Shown piece after piece: positions 1 through 8,467 of a DNA stretch of 64,000 bases. The position numbers and the translations under genes are program-made. The stretch is from Streptosporangium amethystogenes (GTDB taxonomy: Bacteria > Actinomycetota > Actinomycetes > Streptosporangiales > Streptosporangiaceae). Location: positions 192,128-256,127 of the forward strand of contig NZ_JOEQ01000011.1 in the NCBI RefSeq assembly GCF_000721075.1. The letters are read 5' to 3'. A model generated the notes under the pieces. That model did no database searches, was not told the origin of the DNA, and was given only the letters and a program-made list of their open reading frames with translations. The first letter of the stretch is position 1. The number at the start of each line of letters is the position of its first letter.

Positions 1-1
1 C

Positions 2-1861
2 TACCCGATCCACCCGGAGCTCTTCGACCGGTTGTACGAGGACTGGTCGACGCTGGACCGGTTCCAGCGCACCCGGGGTGTGCTGCGGCTGATGAGCATT
101 GTCATCCAGCAGCTCTGGCAGACTCAGGAGGCCGGACCGCTGATCATGCCGGGTTCGCTGCCGCTCAACCATCCAGCCGTGGTCAGCGAGCTGGCGCAGT
201 ATCTCCAGGACAACTGGAAGACCATCATCGAGACCGATGTCGACAGTGAGACGGCCACGCCGGTCCAGATCGACAAGGAACGGACCGTCTTCGGTAAGCG
301 GGCACTCACCCGCCGGCTGGCCAGGACGCTCTTCTTCGGTTCCGCACCGACGCTGACCAAGCAGCACAAGGGCATCGAGCAGCAGAACATTCGGCTCGGC
401 GTGGCCATCCCCGGCGATGTCGTCGGCAACTTCGGCTCCGCGCTGCACGTGCTCAGCGACCGGGCCACCTTCCTCTACGTGGACGGTGCCCGCTACTGGT
501 ACGACACCCAGGCATCGGTCACCCGTACGGCCAAGGACTACGCCGAGCGGCTGCACAAGGAGGACGTCTGGCTGGAGATCGTCACGCGACTGCGGGCCAA
601 GGAGCTCAGGTCCCGCGGAGACTTCTCCGCCGTGCACGTCACCGACGACAGCAACGACGTGCCGGACACCGGTGACGCGCGACTGGTCATCCTGCATCCG
701 AGCGTCGTCCACGCCAAGAACGACGACAACTCCTCAGCCCGTCTCCTTGCCCAGAAGGTGCTCGACAGGCGGAGCAGTGCGCAGCGAATCAACCGCAACA
801 TGCTGGTCTTCCTGGCCGGCGACGCCAAGCGGATGGAGGAGCTGTCGGACGCCGTACGGGAGTATCTGGCCTGGAAGAACATCTCCGGACGTAAGGACGA
901 GCTTGATCTCACCGTCCAGCAGATCAAGCAGGTGGAGACTCGGCTGGCCAACGCCAACCAGGCCGTCGAGTTGCGGATCCGCGAGACCTACTACTGGGCG
1001 CTCGTCCCCGACCAGCAGCCCGGCAGTCTCATCACCTGGCAGGTCGAGAAGGCCGACGGCGGCAGGGACCGGCTGGCCGAGCGGGTCAGCGTCAAGCTGA
1101 AGCAGCGCGACGCACTCCGGACCGTCCAGGCCGCGTCAGTGATTCGAGGCAACCTCGACCGGGAGCTGGCCAGCGTCTGGGAGCGGGGCTACATCTCGGT
1201 CAAGGAGCTGTGGGACTACTACTGCCGTTACCCCTATCTCCCCAGGCTCCGTGACCGTGAGGTGCTGGACGGCGGGATCGCCGCCGGGCCCGACGAGATG
1301 GACTGGGAACGCACCGGCTTCGCCCTCGCCACCGGCTACGACGGCCAACGCTTCGAGGGGCTGGCCCTGCCGCCGAACAGCCGGTTCGGACAGATCACCG
1401 ACAGCACGCTCCTGGTCCGGCCCGACCTCGCCCTGGCCCAGCGCAATGCCGACGTCGAGGCCAAGGCGAAGGCCGATGCCGCAGCGGCTGCTGCGGCGGC
1501 AGCGGCCGGCGGGGGACCGGTCGATGGAGACCCCGGTGTCTCCGGCGCGGGCACCGGCCCGGACGGGGTGACGGTCGTTGTCCCGCAGCCGGGAGGGAAG
1601 ACCCCGCCACCACCGTCCGGCCCCAAGAACGTCAGGTTCTACGGAGCCGCCAAGCTCGACCCGGAGTTCTACCAGAAGAGCTTCACCAAGATGGTCCAGG
1701 AGGTCATTCAGCACCTGGCCGCGGTGGAGGGGGCGGAGCTGGAACTCAGCATCGAGATCACCGCCCGCAAGCCGGAAGGCTTCCCCGAGGACAAGATCCG
1801 CATCGTCTCGGAGAACGCCCGCGTCCTGAAGTTCGACCAGTTCGACTTCGAGGACAGCTGA
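2..1861 (+). CDS. DUF499 family ATPase, 3' part (gene begins before the window)
   Basis: The frame is open from base 2 (first residues YPIHPELFDRLY), so the true start and the P-loop region lie upstream. About 619 residues are visible. The last 40 residues (LELSIEITARKPEGF, then EN and LKFDQFDFE) match the ending I associate with DUF499 proteins. An Ala/Gly/Pro-rich linker at about residues 480-545 separates the ATPase part from this C-terminal domain. DUF499 proteins are large ATPases usually next to DUF1156 methyltransferases and helicases in phage-defence islands (BREX- and Pbe-like), where they probably couple target recognition to restriction. The partner genes would be upstream and cannot be seen. 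Family call fairly sure; defence role inferred. Confidence 0.7.
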   Translation, partial: YPIHPELFDRLYEDWSTLDRFQRTRGVLRLMSIVIQQLWQTQEAGPLIMPGSLPLNHPAVVSELAQYLQDNWKTIIETDVDSETATPVQIDKERTVFGKRALTRRLARTLFFGSAPTLTKQHKGIEQQNIRLGVAIPGDVVGNFGSALHVLSDRATFLYVDGARYWYDTQASVTRTAKDYAERLHKEDVWLEIVTRLRAKELRSRGDFSAVHVTDDSNDVPDTGDARLVILHPSVVHAKNDDNSSARLLAQKVLDRRSSAQRINRNMLVFLAGDAKRMEELSDAVREYLAWKNISGRKDELDLTVQQIKQVETRLANANQAVELRIRETYYWALVPDQQPGSLITWQVEKADGGRDRLAERVSVKLKQRDALRTVQAASVIRGNLDRELASVWERGYISVKELWDYYCRYPYLPRLRDREVLDGGIAAGPDEMDWERTGFALATGYDGQRFEGLALPPNSRFGQITDSTLLVRPDLALAQRNADVEAKAKADAAAAAAAAAAGGGPVDGDPGVSGAGTGPDGVTVVVPQPGGKTPPPPSGPKNVRFYGAAKLDPEFYQKSFTKMVQEVIQHLAAVEGAELELSIEITARKPEGFPEDKIRIVSENARVLKFDQFDFEDS

Positions 1862-1876
1862 GCCGATTCTCGGATC

Positions 1877-1905
1877 GGGGGCCGTCGCCATCCGGCGACG
1901 CCCCC
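1877..1905 (+). terminator. Hairpin terminator after the DUF499 gene
   Basis: Sixteen bases after the DUF499 stop, GGGGG(C)CGTCGCC pairs with GGCGACGCCCCC around an ATCC loop: a 12-bp stem with one bulge. No U-tract follows, as is common in actinomycetes. Confidence 0.6.
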
Positions 1906-2120
1906 TCGGCTGCTGCCTCGCCCCAAGGTCGTTTCGCGGACTCCACGATTTCCTCCGTGGCTCAACGCGCTTGCTTGATCACTGTTGGTAAGGCACGCTG
2001 GGTGGTGCCGCATCCCCTGGGGTGTGGAAGTGAGGCCGGGCCTCCCGATGGAATCGGGCGTCCGGCCTTCGCGCTGTCTGAGTCATTCGAGTTCGTTCAT
2101 ACCGACACGAAAAGGGGGAA

Positions 2121-2210
2121 ATGGCTGTCAATGACATTGTGTCTGCCGTACCGTACTGTTGCTTTTCTCTTATGAGGTCACGTGAGACAGTTAACCGCCG
2201 GCACCAATGA
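2121..2210 (+). CDS. Possible 29-codon leader ORF
   Basis: ATG is preceded by a strong purine-rich site (AAAGGGGGAA) directly before it. The peptide is MAVNDIVSAVPYCCFSLM followed by a charged tail and TGA, ending 18 bases before the first cassette gene. A GC-rich hairpin lies just upstream (about 2033-2066). The second cassette copy has no equivalent ORF. It could be a leader peptide or chance. It lies in the 1862-2228 gap, which holds nothing else. Confidence 0.25.
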   Translation: MAVNDIVSAVPYCCFSLMRSRETVNRRHQ

Positions 2211-2228
2211 ACATCGGAGCGGACGGCT

Positions 2229-2498
2229 ATGGATCGAGCGTGGGAAGCGGACCCTCGGACGACGTTCAAACGGCGACTGGGGAAGACCGCCGCGGAGCTG
2301 GGGAACAGCCGTACGACGAACGACTGCCCTGACATCTGGGAACTCGACAACGGTGACATCGCGATCGTGGGACGCGACCTCACCGCGGCCCTCGGGGATC
2401 GGCTTCCGCCGGACGTACGCGTAGGCAGCGATGAGCGGCTGGTGGTCATACCGGGGAACATGCTCCGCGCGGCCAAGAATGACATTCCGGATGCTTGA
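2229..2498 (+). CDS. Conserved 89-aa protein, cassette copy 1 gene A
   Basis: Small soluble protein of unknown function, well conserved with the gene at 7434-7703 (also 89 aa). Shared blocks include WEADP, RRLGK.A.ELGN, CPDIWEL.NGDIA, GRDLT and DERLVVIP. ATG at 2229 is preceded by GGAGCGGA and gives exactly the paralogue's start. Its stop overlaps the next start in ATGCTTGA, so it is translationally coupled to the DUF6879 gene. The conserved order A-B-C in both copies suggests the three products work together. No domain recognised. Confidence 0.85.
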   Translation: MDRAWEADPRTTFKRRLGKTAAELGNSRTTNDCPDIWELDNGDIAIVGRDLTAALGDRLPPDVRVGSDERLVVIPGNMLRAAKNDIPDA

Positions 2499-3105
2499 CC
2501 GTATTCGCGATATCCCCGGCAAGGTGCTTGATCGCCCCGCTTATCATGCGCAGCGGCGGCAGGAATCGGAGCGACTTACCGGGCCGATCTGGAAACTCGA
2601 ACGCTCCCAGTTCTTCCATGAGCCGGATGACGACCCGAGCTGGCAGGCGTTCGTGGCGGGTGACTGGGAGCGGGTGCTCGCGGCCTTCGAAGGCGATCGA
2701 CCCGCCGCGCGAGCCGAGGCGAAAGGGTACGCGAAGCAGGGAAGCGAGTTACGGCGGCTGCGGATCGTCGAGCGCCCCGTGTCGCCGTACCTGTACTGGG
2801 AGTGCCACTGGTTCAGGATCCTCGCGGAGGAGGGTACGGCCATTCGCGTGCTCAACTCCGAGAAGGTCCGCGACCACGAACGCGAGGGACCGCTGCCCGA
2901 GCTCGTCGTCGACGAGCACGCGCTCTACCACGTCAGCTACGACGAAGAGTGGAGGGCGATCGGGGCACGGCGCATCGACGAACCACAGGTGATGCGGGAG
3001 ACGATCGACGACCTCGCACGACTGTGGGCGGAGGGGCAGCCGTTCCTTGACTATTTCCAGCAGGAGATCGCGCCGTTGCCGCCTTCGGCCGCCGGCCTGA
3101 GGTAG
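2491..3105 (+). CDS. DUF6879 family protein, cassette copy 1 gene B
   Basis: 204 aa from the ATG that overlaps gene A's stop; the longer frame to 2431 would overlap gene A and lacks support in the paralogue. Family features: IWKLERSQFFHEP near the N-terminus, RRLRIVERPVSPYLYWE in the middle, then LPELVVDEHALYHV and a C-terminal helical part. DUF6879 proteins are actinobacterial, often beside XRE regulators; their biochemical role is unknown. Gene C follows after 12 bases. Its paralogue in copy 2 is 6827-7441. Confidence 0.85.
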   Translation: MLDRIRDIPGKVLDRPAYHAQRRQESERLTGPIWKLERSQFFHEPDDDPSWQAFVAGDWERVLAAFEGDRPAARAEAKGYAKQGSELRRLRIVERPVSPYLYWECHWFRILAEEGTAIRVLNSEKVRDHEREGPLPELVVDEHALYHVSYDEEWRAIGARRIDEPQVMRETIDDLARLWAEGQPFLDYFQQEIAPLPPSAAGLR

Positions 3106-3117
3106 CGACTCCGCGAC

Positions 3118-3873
3118 ATGTTACGGAGAACCGGCCGTCGCAGGGTCAATCGGCTTCTCCTGGCACTTGTGCTCCTACTGCTCGTGCTCGCGACCGTTGG
3201 CTTGATCGGTGCGTCACCGATCGCGCTCAGACTCTTCCAGGGGGCCACCGGCGAGTGGGAACGGCTGAGTTTCATCGGGCAGACGTACGGCGCGGCGTCG
3301 GCGATCCTGTCGGTGCTCGCGCTGATCGGTGTGGTGGCGACCCTTTCCTTCCAGGCACGAGAGACCAAGCTCGCCCGCGAGGAAGCGCGCCGCCAAGGGG
3401 TCGGTGACCTCCTGAAGATGGCGATGGAAGATCCCGACCTCGACGAATGCTGGGGGCCGGTACCGCCTCCGACGGATCCCAGGACGCGGAAGCAACAGCT
3501 GTACACAAATATGATCATCGCTGAGTGGGCGATGTCGTTCGAGATGAAGGCACTCCGTGAACCACGGCTGCGCCTCATCGCGAACGAGATGTTCCAGGGC
3601 CAGGTGGGGCGCTCGTACTGGCAGTCCGCGCGGGAGGCTCGCCTCTCGACCTCGGGCAGCCGCATGGAACGTCGCTTCCATGAAATCCTGGACGAGGAAT
3701 ACCGAAAGGCGACGCCTTCGATCCGGCAGGAGCCGCTCCGTCCAAGTGTTCACGGCGCTCCCGGTCGAATCCCGATGTGGCAACGCATTCTGTGGGCAGG
3801 CATCGGAGCCGGGACGCTTGCCCTTTCCTGTCGTCTGCTGCGTAGCGCGCGAAGGCTGCCTCCCGGTAGGTAG
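3118..3873 (+). CDS. DUF6082 family membrane protein, cassette copy 1 gene C
   Basis: 251 aa. Two N-terminal membrane helices (about residues 10-35 and 55-78) flank a short loop with the family motif W.RLS.IGQTYGAASAIL. A cytoplasmic helical domain follows (QARE.K.ARE, LLKMAMEDP, YTNMIIAEWAMS), matching DUF6082, and a hydrophobic C-terminal stretch. Start is ATG 12 bases after gene B. The paralogue 6036-6827 has the same architecture. Probably the membrane component of the three-protein cassette; function unknown. Confidence 0.85.
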   Translation: MLRRTGRRRVNRLLLALVLLLLVLATVGLIGASPIALRLFQGATGEWERLSFIGQTYGAASAILSVLALIGVVATLSFQARETKLAREEARRQGVGDLLKMAMEDPDLDECWGPVPPPTDPRTRKQQLYTNMIIAEWAMSFEMKALREPRLRLIANEMFQGQVGRSYWQSAREARLSTSGSRMERRFHEILDEEYRKATPSIRQEPLRPSVHGAPGRIPMWQRILWAGIGAGTLALSCRLLRSARRLPPGR

Positions 3874-4105
3874 CGGAGCAGGCCCGACGCACTCTGGAGA
3901 CGCCGTCGGTCTCGATATGGGCAGGTCATCAAGAGCCCGGACGGCGATCTCTGCGAGCAGGTCGTAGTAACAGGTTCGGTCGTCCAGTCACCTGGGAGTG
4001 CGGGTGCGGATTGCGTGCTTTCGGAGGGGAGGTTTCGGCCGTTCGCCAAGCTTCCCGACAGGACGCTTGGAGAGCGTCCTGTCGGGTTCGACGTTCTCCG
4101 GGGAG

Positions 4106-4315
4106 TCAGGCGAGACCGTCGAAGTGGCCGTTCTTGATGCCGGTGATGAAGGTGGTCCACTCGGTGCGGGGGAAGATGAGGGTTCCGCCGTCGCGGTTCT
4201 TGGTGTCGCGGACGGCGACGTCGTTGCCGACGAAGGCCATCTCGACGCAGCTTGGGCCGCTGCCGCTGAGGCTGCTCTTGCGCCAGCGTGCACCGGACAG
4301 ATCTGGCTGCTGCAT
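4106..4315 (-). CDS. DUF397 domain protein
   Basis: 69 aa with the DUF397 pattern: W.KSS.SG near residue 12, CVE, VAVRDTKNRDGGTL, then W..F..GIK. These small proteins sit beside XRE/DUF5753 regulators and are proposed to act with them as a pair. Here the XRE gene ends 16 bases upstream on the same strand. ATG is preceded by GGAAGGAAA. A single operon with the XRE gene is likely. Confidence 0.9.
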   Translation of the reverse strand: MQQPDLSGARWRKSSLSGSGPSCVEMAFVGNDVAVRDTKNRDGGTLIFPRTEWTTFITGIKNGHFDGLA

Positions 4316-4331
4316 GCCCTGTTTCCTTCCT

Positions 4332-5225
4332 CTATCGATCTTCGCGTAGAGATGCGAGTAGCGAGGCCGTGTCGGTAGGGCTGAGCGCTACCGCGCGAAG
4401 ATGCTCACAAATGTGGTTGTACTGCTGAATATCTGCCTCTTTTTCAAAGAACAGATCGCCAGCCATGCTGTCAATGTGAATTACGTCGGAGCCCTCCGCA
4501 GCGAACTTCAGGACGATGAAGCTACCGGGCATCCCAGGATGGGCTCCAGCGGAGAACGGAATGACCTGAACGGTGATGTGTGGACGTCGAGCCTGCTGGG
4601 TGAGATGCGCGAGCTGGGCGCGCATGATGGCATCGCTGCCGACCGTTCGGTGGAGAGCGGCTTGATCAATGATCGCCCACAGCCGTAGAGGCGCCTCATG
4701 CTCAAGAAGAGCCTGGCGCTGCATCCTGGCGGTGACGAAGCTGTCAACCTCTGCGTCGGAGATGGTTGGTAATACGCCTCGGATCACCGCCCGCGCATAG
4801 TCCTCGGTCTGCAGAAGACCGGGAATGAACAGCGACTCGTAGTTGATGGCCTGTTGGGCCTCGGCTTCCAGGCCGATGTAGGCGCTGTACTTGTCGGGGA
4901 GGTCTGCTTCGAGGCCATGCAGCCATCCGCGCTGCTTGGCCTCCTTCTGTAACGTCACCAGGTCGGTGCGCTGACTGCCGGTGACACCATAGGCGTCGAG
5001 CAGGGCGTTGAGTGTCCGGAGCTGCGGCTTGGTCTTAGCTGTTTCGATCCGGTGGAGCGTGGCGAGGTTGACGTCGGTCTTCTCGGTCACCTCGGCCTGG
5101 GACAGTCCGGCCTCCTGGCGGAGGCGGCGCAGTTCGGCTGCCAGACGCCGCAGACGCACCGTTGGCGGTTGACGCTTGGTACGCGGCAGGGGTGCAACTG
5201 CTCCCAACTCATCCTTCTCCTGCAT
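4332..5225 (-). CDS. XRE-family regulator, Scr1 type (HTH + DUF5753)
   Basis: About 297 aa. An N-terminal helix-turn-helix (LRRLRQEAGLSQAEVTEKTD, then LATLHRIET) is followed by a DUF5753 domain (YESLFIPGLLQTEDYARA, ITVQVIPFSAGAHPGMPGSF). ATG at 5225 is chosen over the in-frame GTG at 5234 because GAGAGG sits 8 bases before it. This class regulates development or secondary metabolism in actinomycetes, usually paired with a DUF397 protein as here. It lies between the two DUF6879/DUF6082 cassettes and may control them; that is inference. Confidence 0.9.
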   Translation of the reverse strand: MQEKDELGAVAPLPRTKRQPPTVRLRRLAAELRRLRQEAGLSQAEVTEKTDVNLATLHRIETAKTKPQLRTLNALLDAYGVTGSQRTDLVTLQKEAKQRGWLHGLEADLPDKYSAYIGLEAEAQQAINYESLFIPGLLQTEDYARAVIRGVLPTISDAEVDSFVTARMQRQALLEHEAPLRLWAIIDQAALHRTVGSDAIMRAQLAHLTQQARRPHITVQVIPFSAGAHPGMPGSFIVLKFAAEGSDVIHIDSMAGDLFFEKEADIQQYNHICEHLRAVALSPTDTASLLASLREDR

Positions 5226-5309
5226 CTTTGGCACCTCTCTGGACTATGCGGGCAGTGTAAGTTCCTGCATTGCATTTACTCATGGTGATGGTGCATGCTC
5301 TCTCCGTAA

Positions 5310-5339
5310 GCCTTCCAGGCGGGCTCCCCGCTGGAAGGC
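5310..5339. promoter_or_regulatory. Inverted repeat in the divergent intergenic region
   Basis: GCCTTCCAG pairs with CTGGAAGGC, with an inner GCGGG/CCCGC pairing. It lies 85 bases 5' of the XRE gene and could be an operator or a transcript hairpin. Confidence 0.4.
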
Positions 5340-5474
5340 GAAACGCAGGATTTCCCCAGACGGCCGGGCGGGCGATCTTCCCTCCCGAGGCGGCCCACCC
5401 CGTACCGGGTGTCCGTCCGGCCTCAGTGGTACGACCGGCGACACATCTGCGACGCTCCCCGGCCGTACTTCCCG

Positions 5475-5546
5475 TAGGACCGGCACCGTGCCCCCGTCCC
5501 CCGTGGGGAAGCGCGGCGTCCCCGGCTGCGAACGGTGCCGGTCCTA
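5475..5546. promoter_or_regulatory. Long-range 15-bp perfect inverted repeat before the ATPase gene
   Basis: TAGGACCGGCACCGT (5475-5489) is exactly complementary to ACGGTGCCGGTCCTA (5532-5546). The 42-base interval also contains a C/G-rich hairpin. It ends 30 bases before the ATPase start, so it would fold in its 5' leader or bind a dimeric regulator. Together with the repeat at 5310 it fills the 350-base divergent gap. Confidence 0.4.
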
Positions 5547-5576
5547 TGCCCGACGTACTGACCAGGAGCGGGTGAA

Positions 5577-6122
5577 ATGACCGGTGCCATCAGCAGCACG
5601 CAGTACCTCAAACTCTCCGTCTTCCCGACCTCGCCCTACTACGCCCGGGTGCACGTCCGGCGCGTACTGGAGAGCTGGCACCGGGACGACCTGATCGAGA
5701 CCGCCCAGCTCATCGCCTCCGAGCTGGTCTCCAACGCGATCACCGCGCACACCGCGTGCCCCGACGCCGCCAAGGCGATCCCGTACGCCGACCCCGACCA
5801 GATCTGGATGGACCTCTACCGGATGGGCGAGACCATCGTGCTCCGCGTCTGGGACGCCAGCCCGCTCACCCCGGTCGTCCGCGACCCCACCCCCGACGAC
5901 GAACACGGCCGCGGCCTCCACCTCGTCGATCTCCTCGCCGCCGACTGGGGCTACTACCGCCCCACCCCCGGCGGCAAAATCGTCTGGTGCACCCTGACTC
6001 CGGACTCCGGACCAACGTCCGGAGAGCCGAAGGGCTCACCCGGTCAGGGACCTGGGAGAGGGCCGGGAGCGGGTCAGCCGCCTTACCGCAGATGCGACGA
6101 CGGCCAGCAAGCCCAGAAGTAG
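5577..6122 (+). CDS. ATP-binding protein, anti-sigma factor kinase fold (RsbW-like)
   Basis: 181 aa with an HATPase_c_2 domain: N-box ELVSNAI (about residue 48), G1 box VWDASPLTPV, and G2 box GRGLHLVDLLA followed by WGYY. This is the Bergerat-fold family of RsbW/SpoIIAB-like anti-sigma kinases, numerous in actinomycetes and often next to XRE/DUF397 genes. ATG follows AGGAG by 8 bases. The last 35 residues are Gly/Pro-rich and not part of the domain. This end overlaps the convergent DUF6082 gene by 87 bases, so antisense interference is possible. Confidence 0.88.
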   Translation: MTGAISSTQYLKLSVFPTSPYYARVHVRRVLESWHRDDLIETAQLIASELVSNAITAHTACPDAAKAIPYADPDQIWMDLYRMGETIVLRVWDASPLTPVVRDPTPDDEHGRGLHLVDLLAADWGYYRPTPGGKIVWCTLTPDSGPTSGEPKGSPGQGPGRGPGAGQPPYRRCDDGQQAQK

Positions 6123-6827
6123 GAAGATCCGGCCTACCGGATGAGTGAGGTGCTTCATCATCGAGGCGCCGGTGGGAGGGCTCTGCGAACTGGACCGGAG
6201 AGCACCCCGGGGCGGGGCGGGAGCCGTACGGTAGACCTCGTCGAGGATCCGGTTGAAGCGTCGTTCCCGCCGGGTTCCGGCGCTCAGCGTCCGCCTTTCC
6301 CTGACATCGGTCCAGAACTTCCAGTCGATGGGGCCGGACAGCACAACGCTGGAAACCGCGCGCAGGTGTGCTTCGGTGATGGAGCGGAGCTCCCACATCA
6401 TCAGCCAGTGGTTGACGATCATGTTGACGTACATGTGCGCGCGTTGCGCGTCGGTGTCCTCCGAGGTGAAGAAGGCGCCCCAGGAGGCCCGGTACAGCGG
6501 GTCCTCCATGGCCATCCGCATCAGGTCACCATGGAGAGCCCGCAAGGTCTGCTCGCGGTTGGCCTTGCTCTCGCGCGCCTGGAGGATCAGCGACACCGTC
6601 ACGCCCATCAGCGCGAACACGGCGAGCACTGCGGACGCGGCCCCGTAGGTCTGGCCGATGTCGCTCAGCCTGCCCCAGTCGGTGACCTGGTCGTTCAGCA
6701 GGGTGAGGAAGAGCGGGGAGAGCACCACGAAGCCGGGTACCGCCAGCACCGTTACGAGGAGCAAGGTGATGGTGAGAAAGCGGCGCCCGCCGTCGGACAT
6801 GGTGTTGAGCAGGCGCCGGCCTCGCAT
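6036..6827 (-). CDS. DUF6082 family membrane protein, cassette copy 2 gene C
   Basis: 263 aa paralogue of 3118-3873. Two TM helices near the N-terminus, the shared WGRLSDIGQTYGAASAVL motif, QARESKANREQ, MRMAMEDP, and a C-terminal TM segment. Start ATG 6827 shares its A with the TAA stop of gene B (TAATG); an in-frame ATG at 6800 is an alternative. The 3' end overlaps the convergent ATPase gene by 87 bases. Confidence 0.85.
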   Translation of the reverse strand: MRGRRLLNTMSDGGRRFLTITLLLVTVLAVPGFVVLSPLFLTLLNDQVTDWGRLSDIGQTYGAASAVLAVFALMGVTVSLILQARESKANREQTLRALHGDLMRMAMEDPLYRASWGAFFTSEDTDAQRAHMYVNMIVNHWLMMWELRSITEAHLRAVSSVVLSGPIDWKFWTDVRERRTLSAGTRRERRFNRILDEVYRTAPAPPRGALRSSSQSPPTGASMMKHLTHPVGRIFLLLGLLAVVASAVRRLTRSRPSPRSLTG

Positions 6828-7441
6828 TACCGGGACTCGTGGGTGGCGTCCGATAACGGGGGAGGGAGCGCGGCCCGGTCCCGGTCCAGGAAGGTGAGCA
6901 GGTCCTCGCCTCGGGCGAAGAGGTCTTCGACGTCGTGCCTGCAGGACTCGATCAGAGCGGGGTCTGAGATCTTGCGGGCGCCGCTGAGGGTGCCGCTCTG
7001 GTCGTAGACGACCTCGTACATCACCGACGAGCCCAGGATGACCAGCTCGGGCAGGGGCCGCCGGCCTTGGCCCAGTGCTTCGGTGTCCAGGACCCGAATC
7101 CGCTCTCCGGCCTGTGCCCTGAGCCGGATGAAGTGCAGCTCCCAGCGCAGGTAGGGGGTGTACGGCCGGGTCACGAGGCGGAGGCGGTGCATTGGGAAGC
7201 CCGGGGAGTCCAGGATCGGGGCCTGGATCTCCGTCGAGGTCTCGTCGATGATGCGCAGCGCCTCGTGCCAGTCTCCCCGGTCAAGCGCCTGCCAGCTGGG
7301 GTTGCGCGGTTCCCTGAACGACTGGCGGCATTCGAGCTTCCAGAACACCCCCTCCAGCTTCTGGAAGTACGGCCAGAAGTCCGAGAGGTATTCGTCGGCG
7401 CTGAGCTTCTCCGACTGATATCCCGTTAGATGATCAAGCAT
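6827..7441 (-). CDS. DUF6879 family protein, cassette copy 2 gene B
   Basis: 204 aa, the same length as its paralogue at 2491-3105. Core motifs: FWKLECRQSFREP, HRLRLVTRPYTPYLRWE, LPELVILGSSVMYEV. ATG at 7441 overlaps the gene A stop in the same ATGCTTGA arrangement as copy 1, which supports this start over a longer frame to 7501. Unknown function. Confidence 0.85.
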   Translation of the reverse strand: MLDHLTGYQSEKLSADEYLSDFWPYFQKLEGVFWKLECRQSFREPRNPSWQALDRGDWHEALRIIDETSTEIQAPILDSPGFPMHRLRLVTRPYTPYLRWELHFIRLRAQAGERIRVLDTEALGQGRRPLPELVILGSSVMYEVVYDQSGTLSGARKISDPALIESCRHDVEDLFARGEDLLTFLDRDRAALPPPLSDATHESR

Positions 7442-7703
7442 CTGGTATATCCCGTTTAGCGGAAATGAGTTGGTTTCTGGGAATGACCACGAGACGCTCA
7501 TCGTGGGTGAGACTCACCCCGTCGGGGAGCCGATTTCGGTACGAGTCGGTGAGGTCGCGGCCGATGACGGCGATGTCGCCGTTGGAGAGTTCCCAGATAT
7601 CAGGACAGTCCGGGCTGGCCGTTGTGTTGCCGAGTTCCTGTGCGGACTTCCCCAGCCGTCTGCGCAGCTCGGCGCTTGGATCGGCCTCCCACGGACGGGA
7701 CAT
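7434..7703 (-). CDS. Conserved 89-aa protein, cassette copy 2 gene A
   Basis: 89 aa, starting MSRPWEADPSAELRRRLGK, collinear with the product of 2229-2498. ATG 7703 is chosen because it aligns with the paralogue; the frame remains open to 7895 but the extra residues are low-complexity. Overlaps the DUF6879 start by 8 bases. Unknown function. Confidence 0.85.
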   Translation of the reverse strand: MSRPWEADPSAELRRRLGKSAQELGNTTASPDCPDIWELSNGDIAVIGRDLTDSYRNRLPDGVSLTHDERLVVIPRNQLISAKRDIPDA

Positions 7704-7808
7704 CGCCCACCTCGTTTCGCCCGCTGCCCTCGGAGTTCTCGACGCCCCGAGTTTTACACGCCATCCCTGACCGGGCAACGACCCTTGCCGCCCATCCACT
7801 GGATGATC

Positions 7809-8147
7809 ATGGTCGACGCTCCAGGCCGCAAGGAGGCGGCGCGGGCAAGGGCACTTCGGTGGATGGCATTGGAGTTGGAGACCGGAGTCCGTCACCTGAT
7901 CCTCGATCGCCGCCAGGATGCGCAGAACGCGGCGGACCGGCGAGTCCTCGGCGGACCGGCAGGGCGACCGCCCCGATTCACCCTGGAGCGTCGGAGTCCG
8001 GCCGACGAACCGCTGCTCTGGCCGGCGGACATCGTGGTGGGAGCGGCGGCGGCCCAGGTATTGGGCCGCACTTCCGTCTACGTGGACATGCTGGGAGAGG
8101 TGCTGAGGTCGGTGAGTGTCGACAGGCCCGAAGGGGGCGGTTAAAAC
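7809..8147 (+). pseudogene. C-terminal relic resembling a DUF3800-like protein
   Basis: The reading GVRHLILDRRQDAQNAADRR, then FTLERRSPADEPLLWPADIVVGA, resembles the C-terminal third of actinobacterial DUF3800-like proteins (LVLE-R, RRTI, DEPLLW-AD-VAGA). No N-terminal catalytic part is present and upstream is the cassette promoter. Probably a decayed fragment; family assignment from memory of the motif only. Confidence 0.35.
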
Positions 8148-8361
8148 GCGATGGCCGGGTGCCCGTCATGCGGCGGGAAGCCCGGCCTCACTTCGCGGTT
8201 CGTACCCGACCGCGCATTACCCATCGTAGTTGCGTCGTCGCTCCTGTCGATCGCTATCGAATATCGCGCCAGTTGGCAGCCAAGTGGCAGCCAGGTGGCA
8301 GAAGCGGCTCAACCTCGCCGAGGGCGGATTTCCTGCCGGCCTGTGGCTGCGGAGCTGTCTG

Positions 8362-8467
8362 CCGTCGAACGTGGTGGTCGATCCGCATCGGGCGTTCGGG
8401 CAGCCGATCTTCGTGGAGACGTTCCGGACGCACGGAGTCGACGTGCTGGATCAGCTCCTGAACGGCG
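8362..8467 (+). pseudogene. Short relic resembling DUF433 antitoxin-like protein
   Basis: The stretch VVVDPHRAFGQPIFVETF, then VDVLDQLLNG, matches the start of DUF433 proteins (DP.IAFG.P.F..TR..VEDVLD.LA.G). It is cut off at the convergent gene ending at 8468. Upstream 8150-8360 holds nothing recognisable. Confidence 0.3.
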
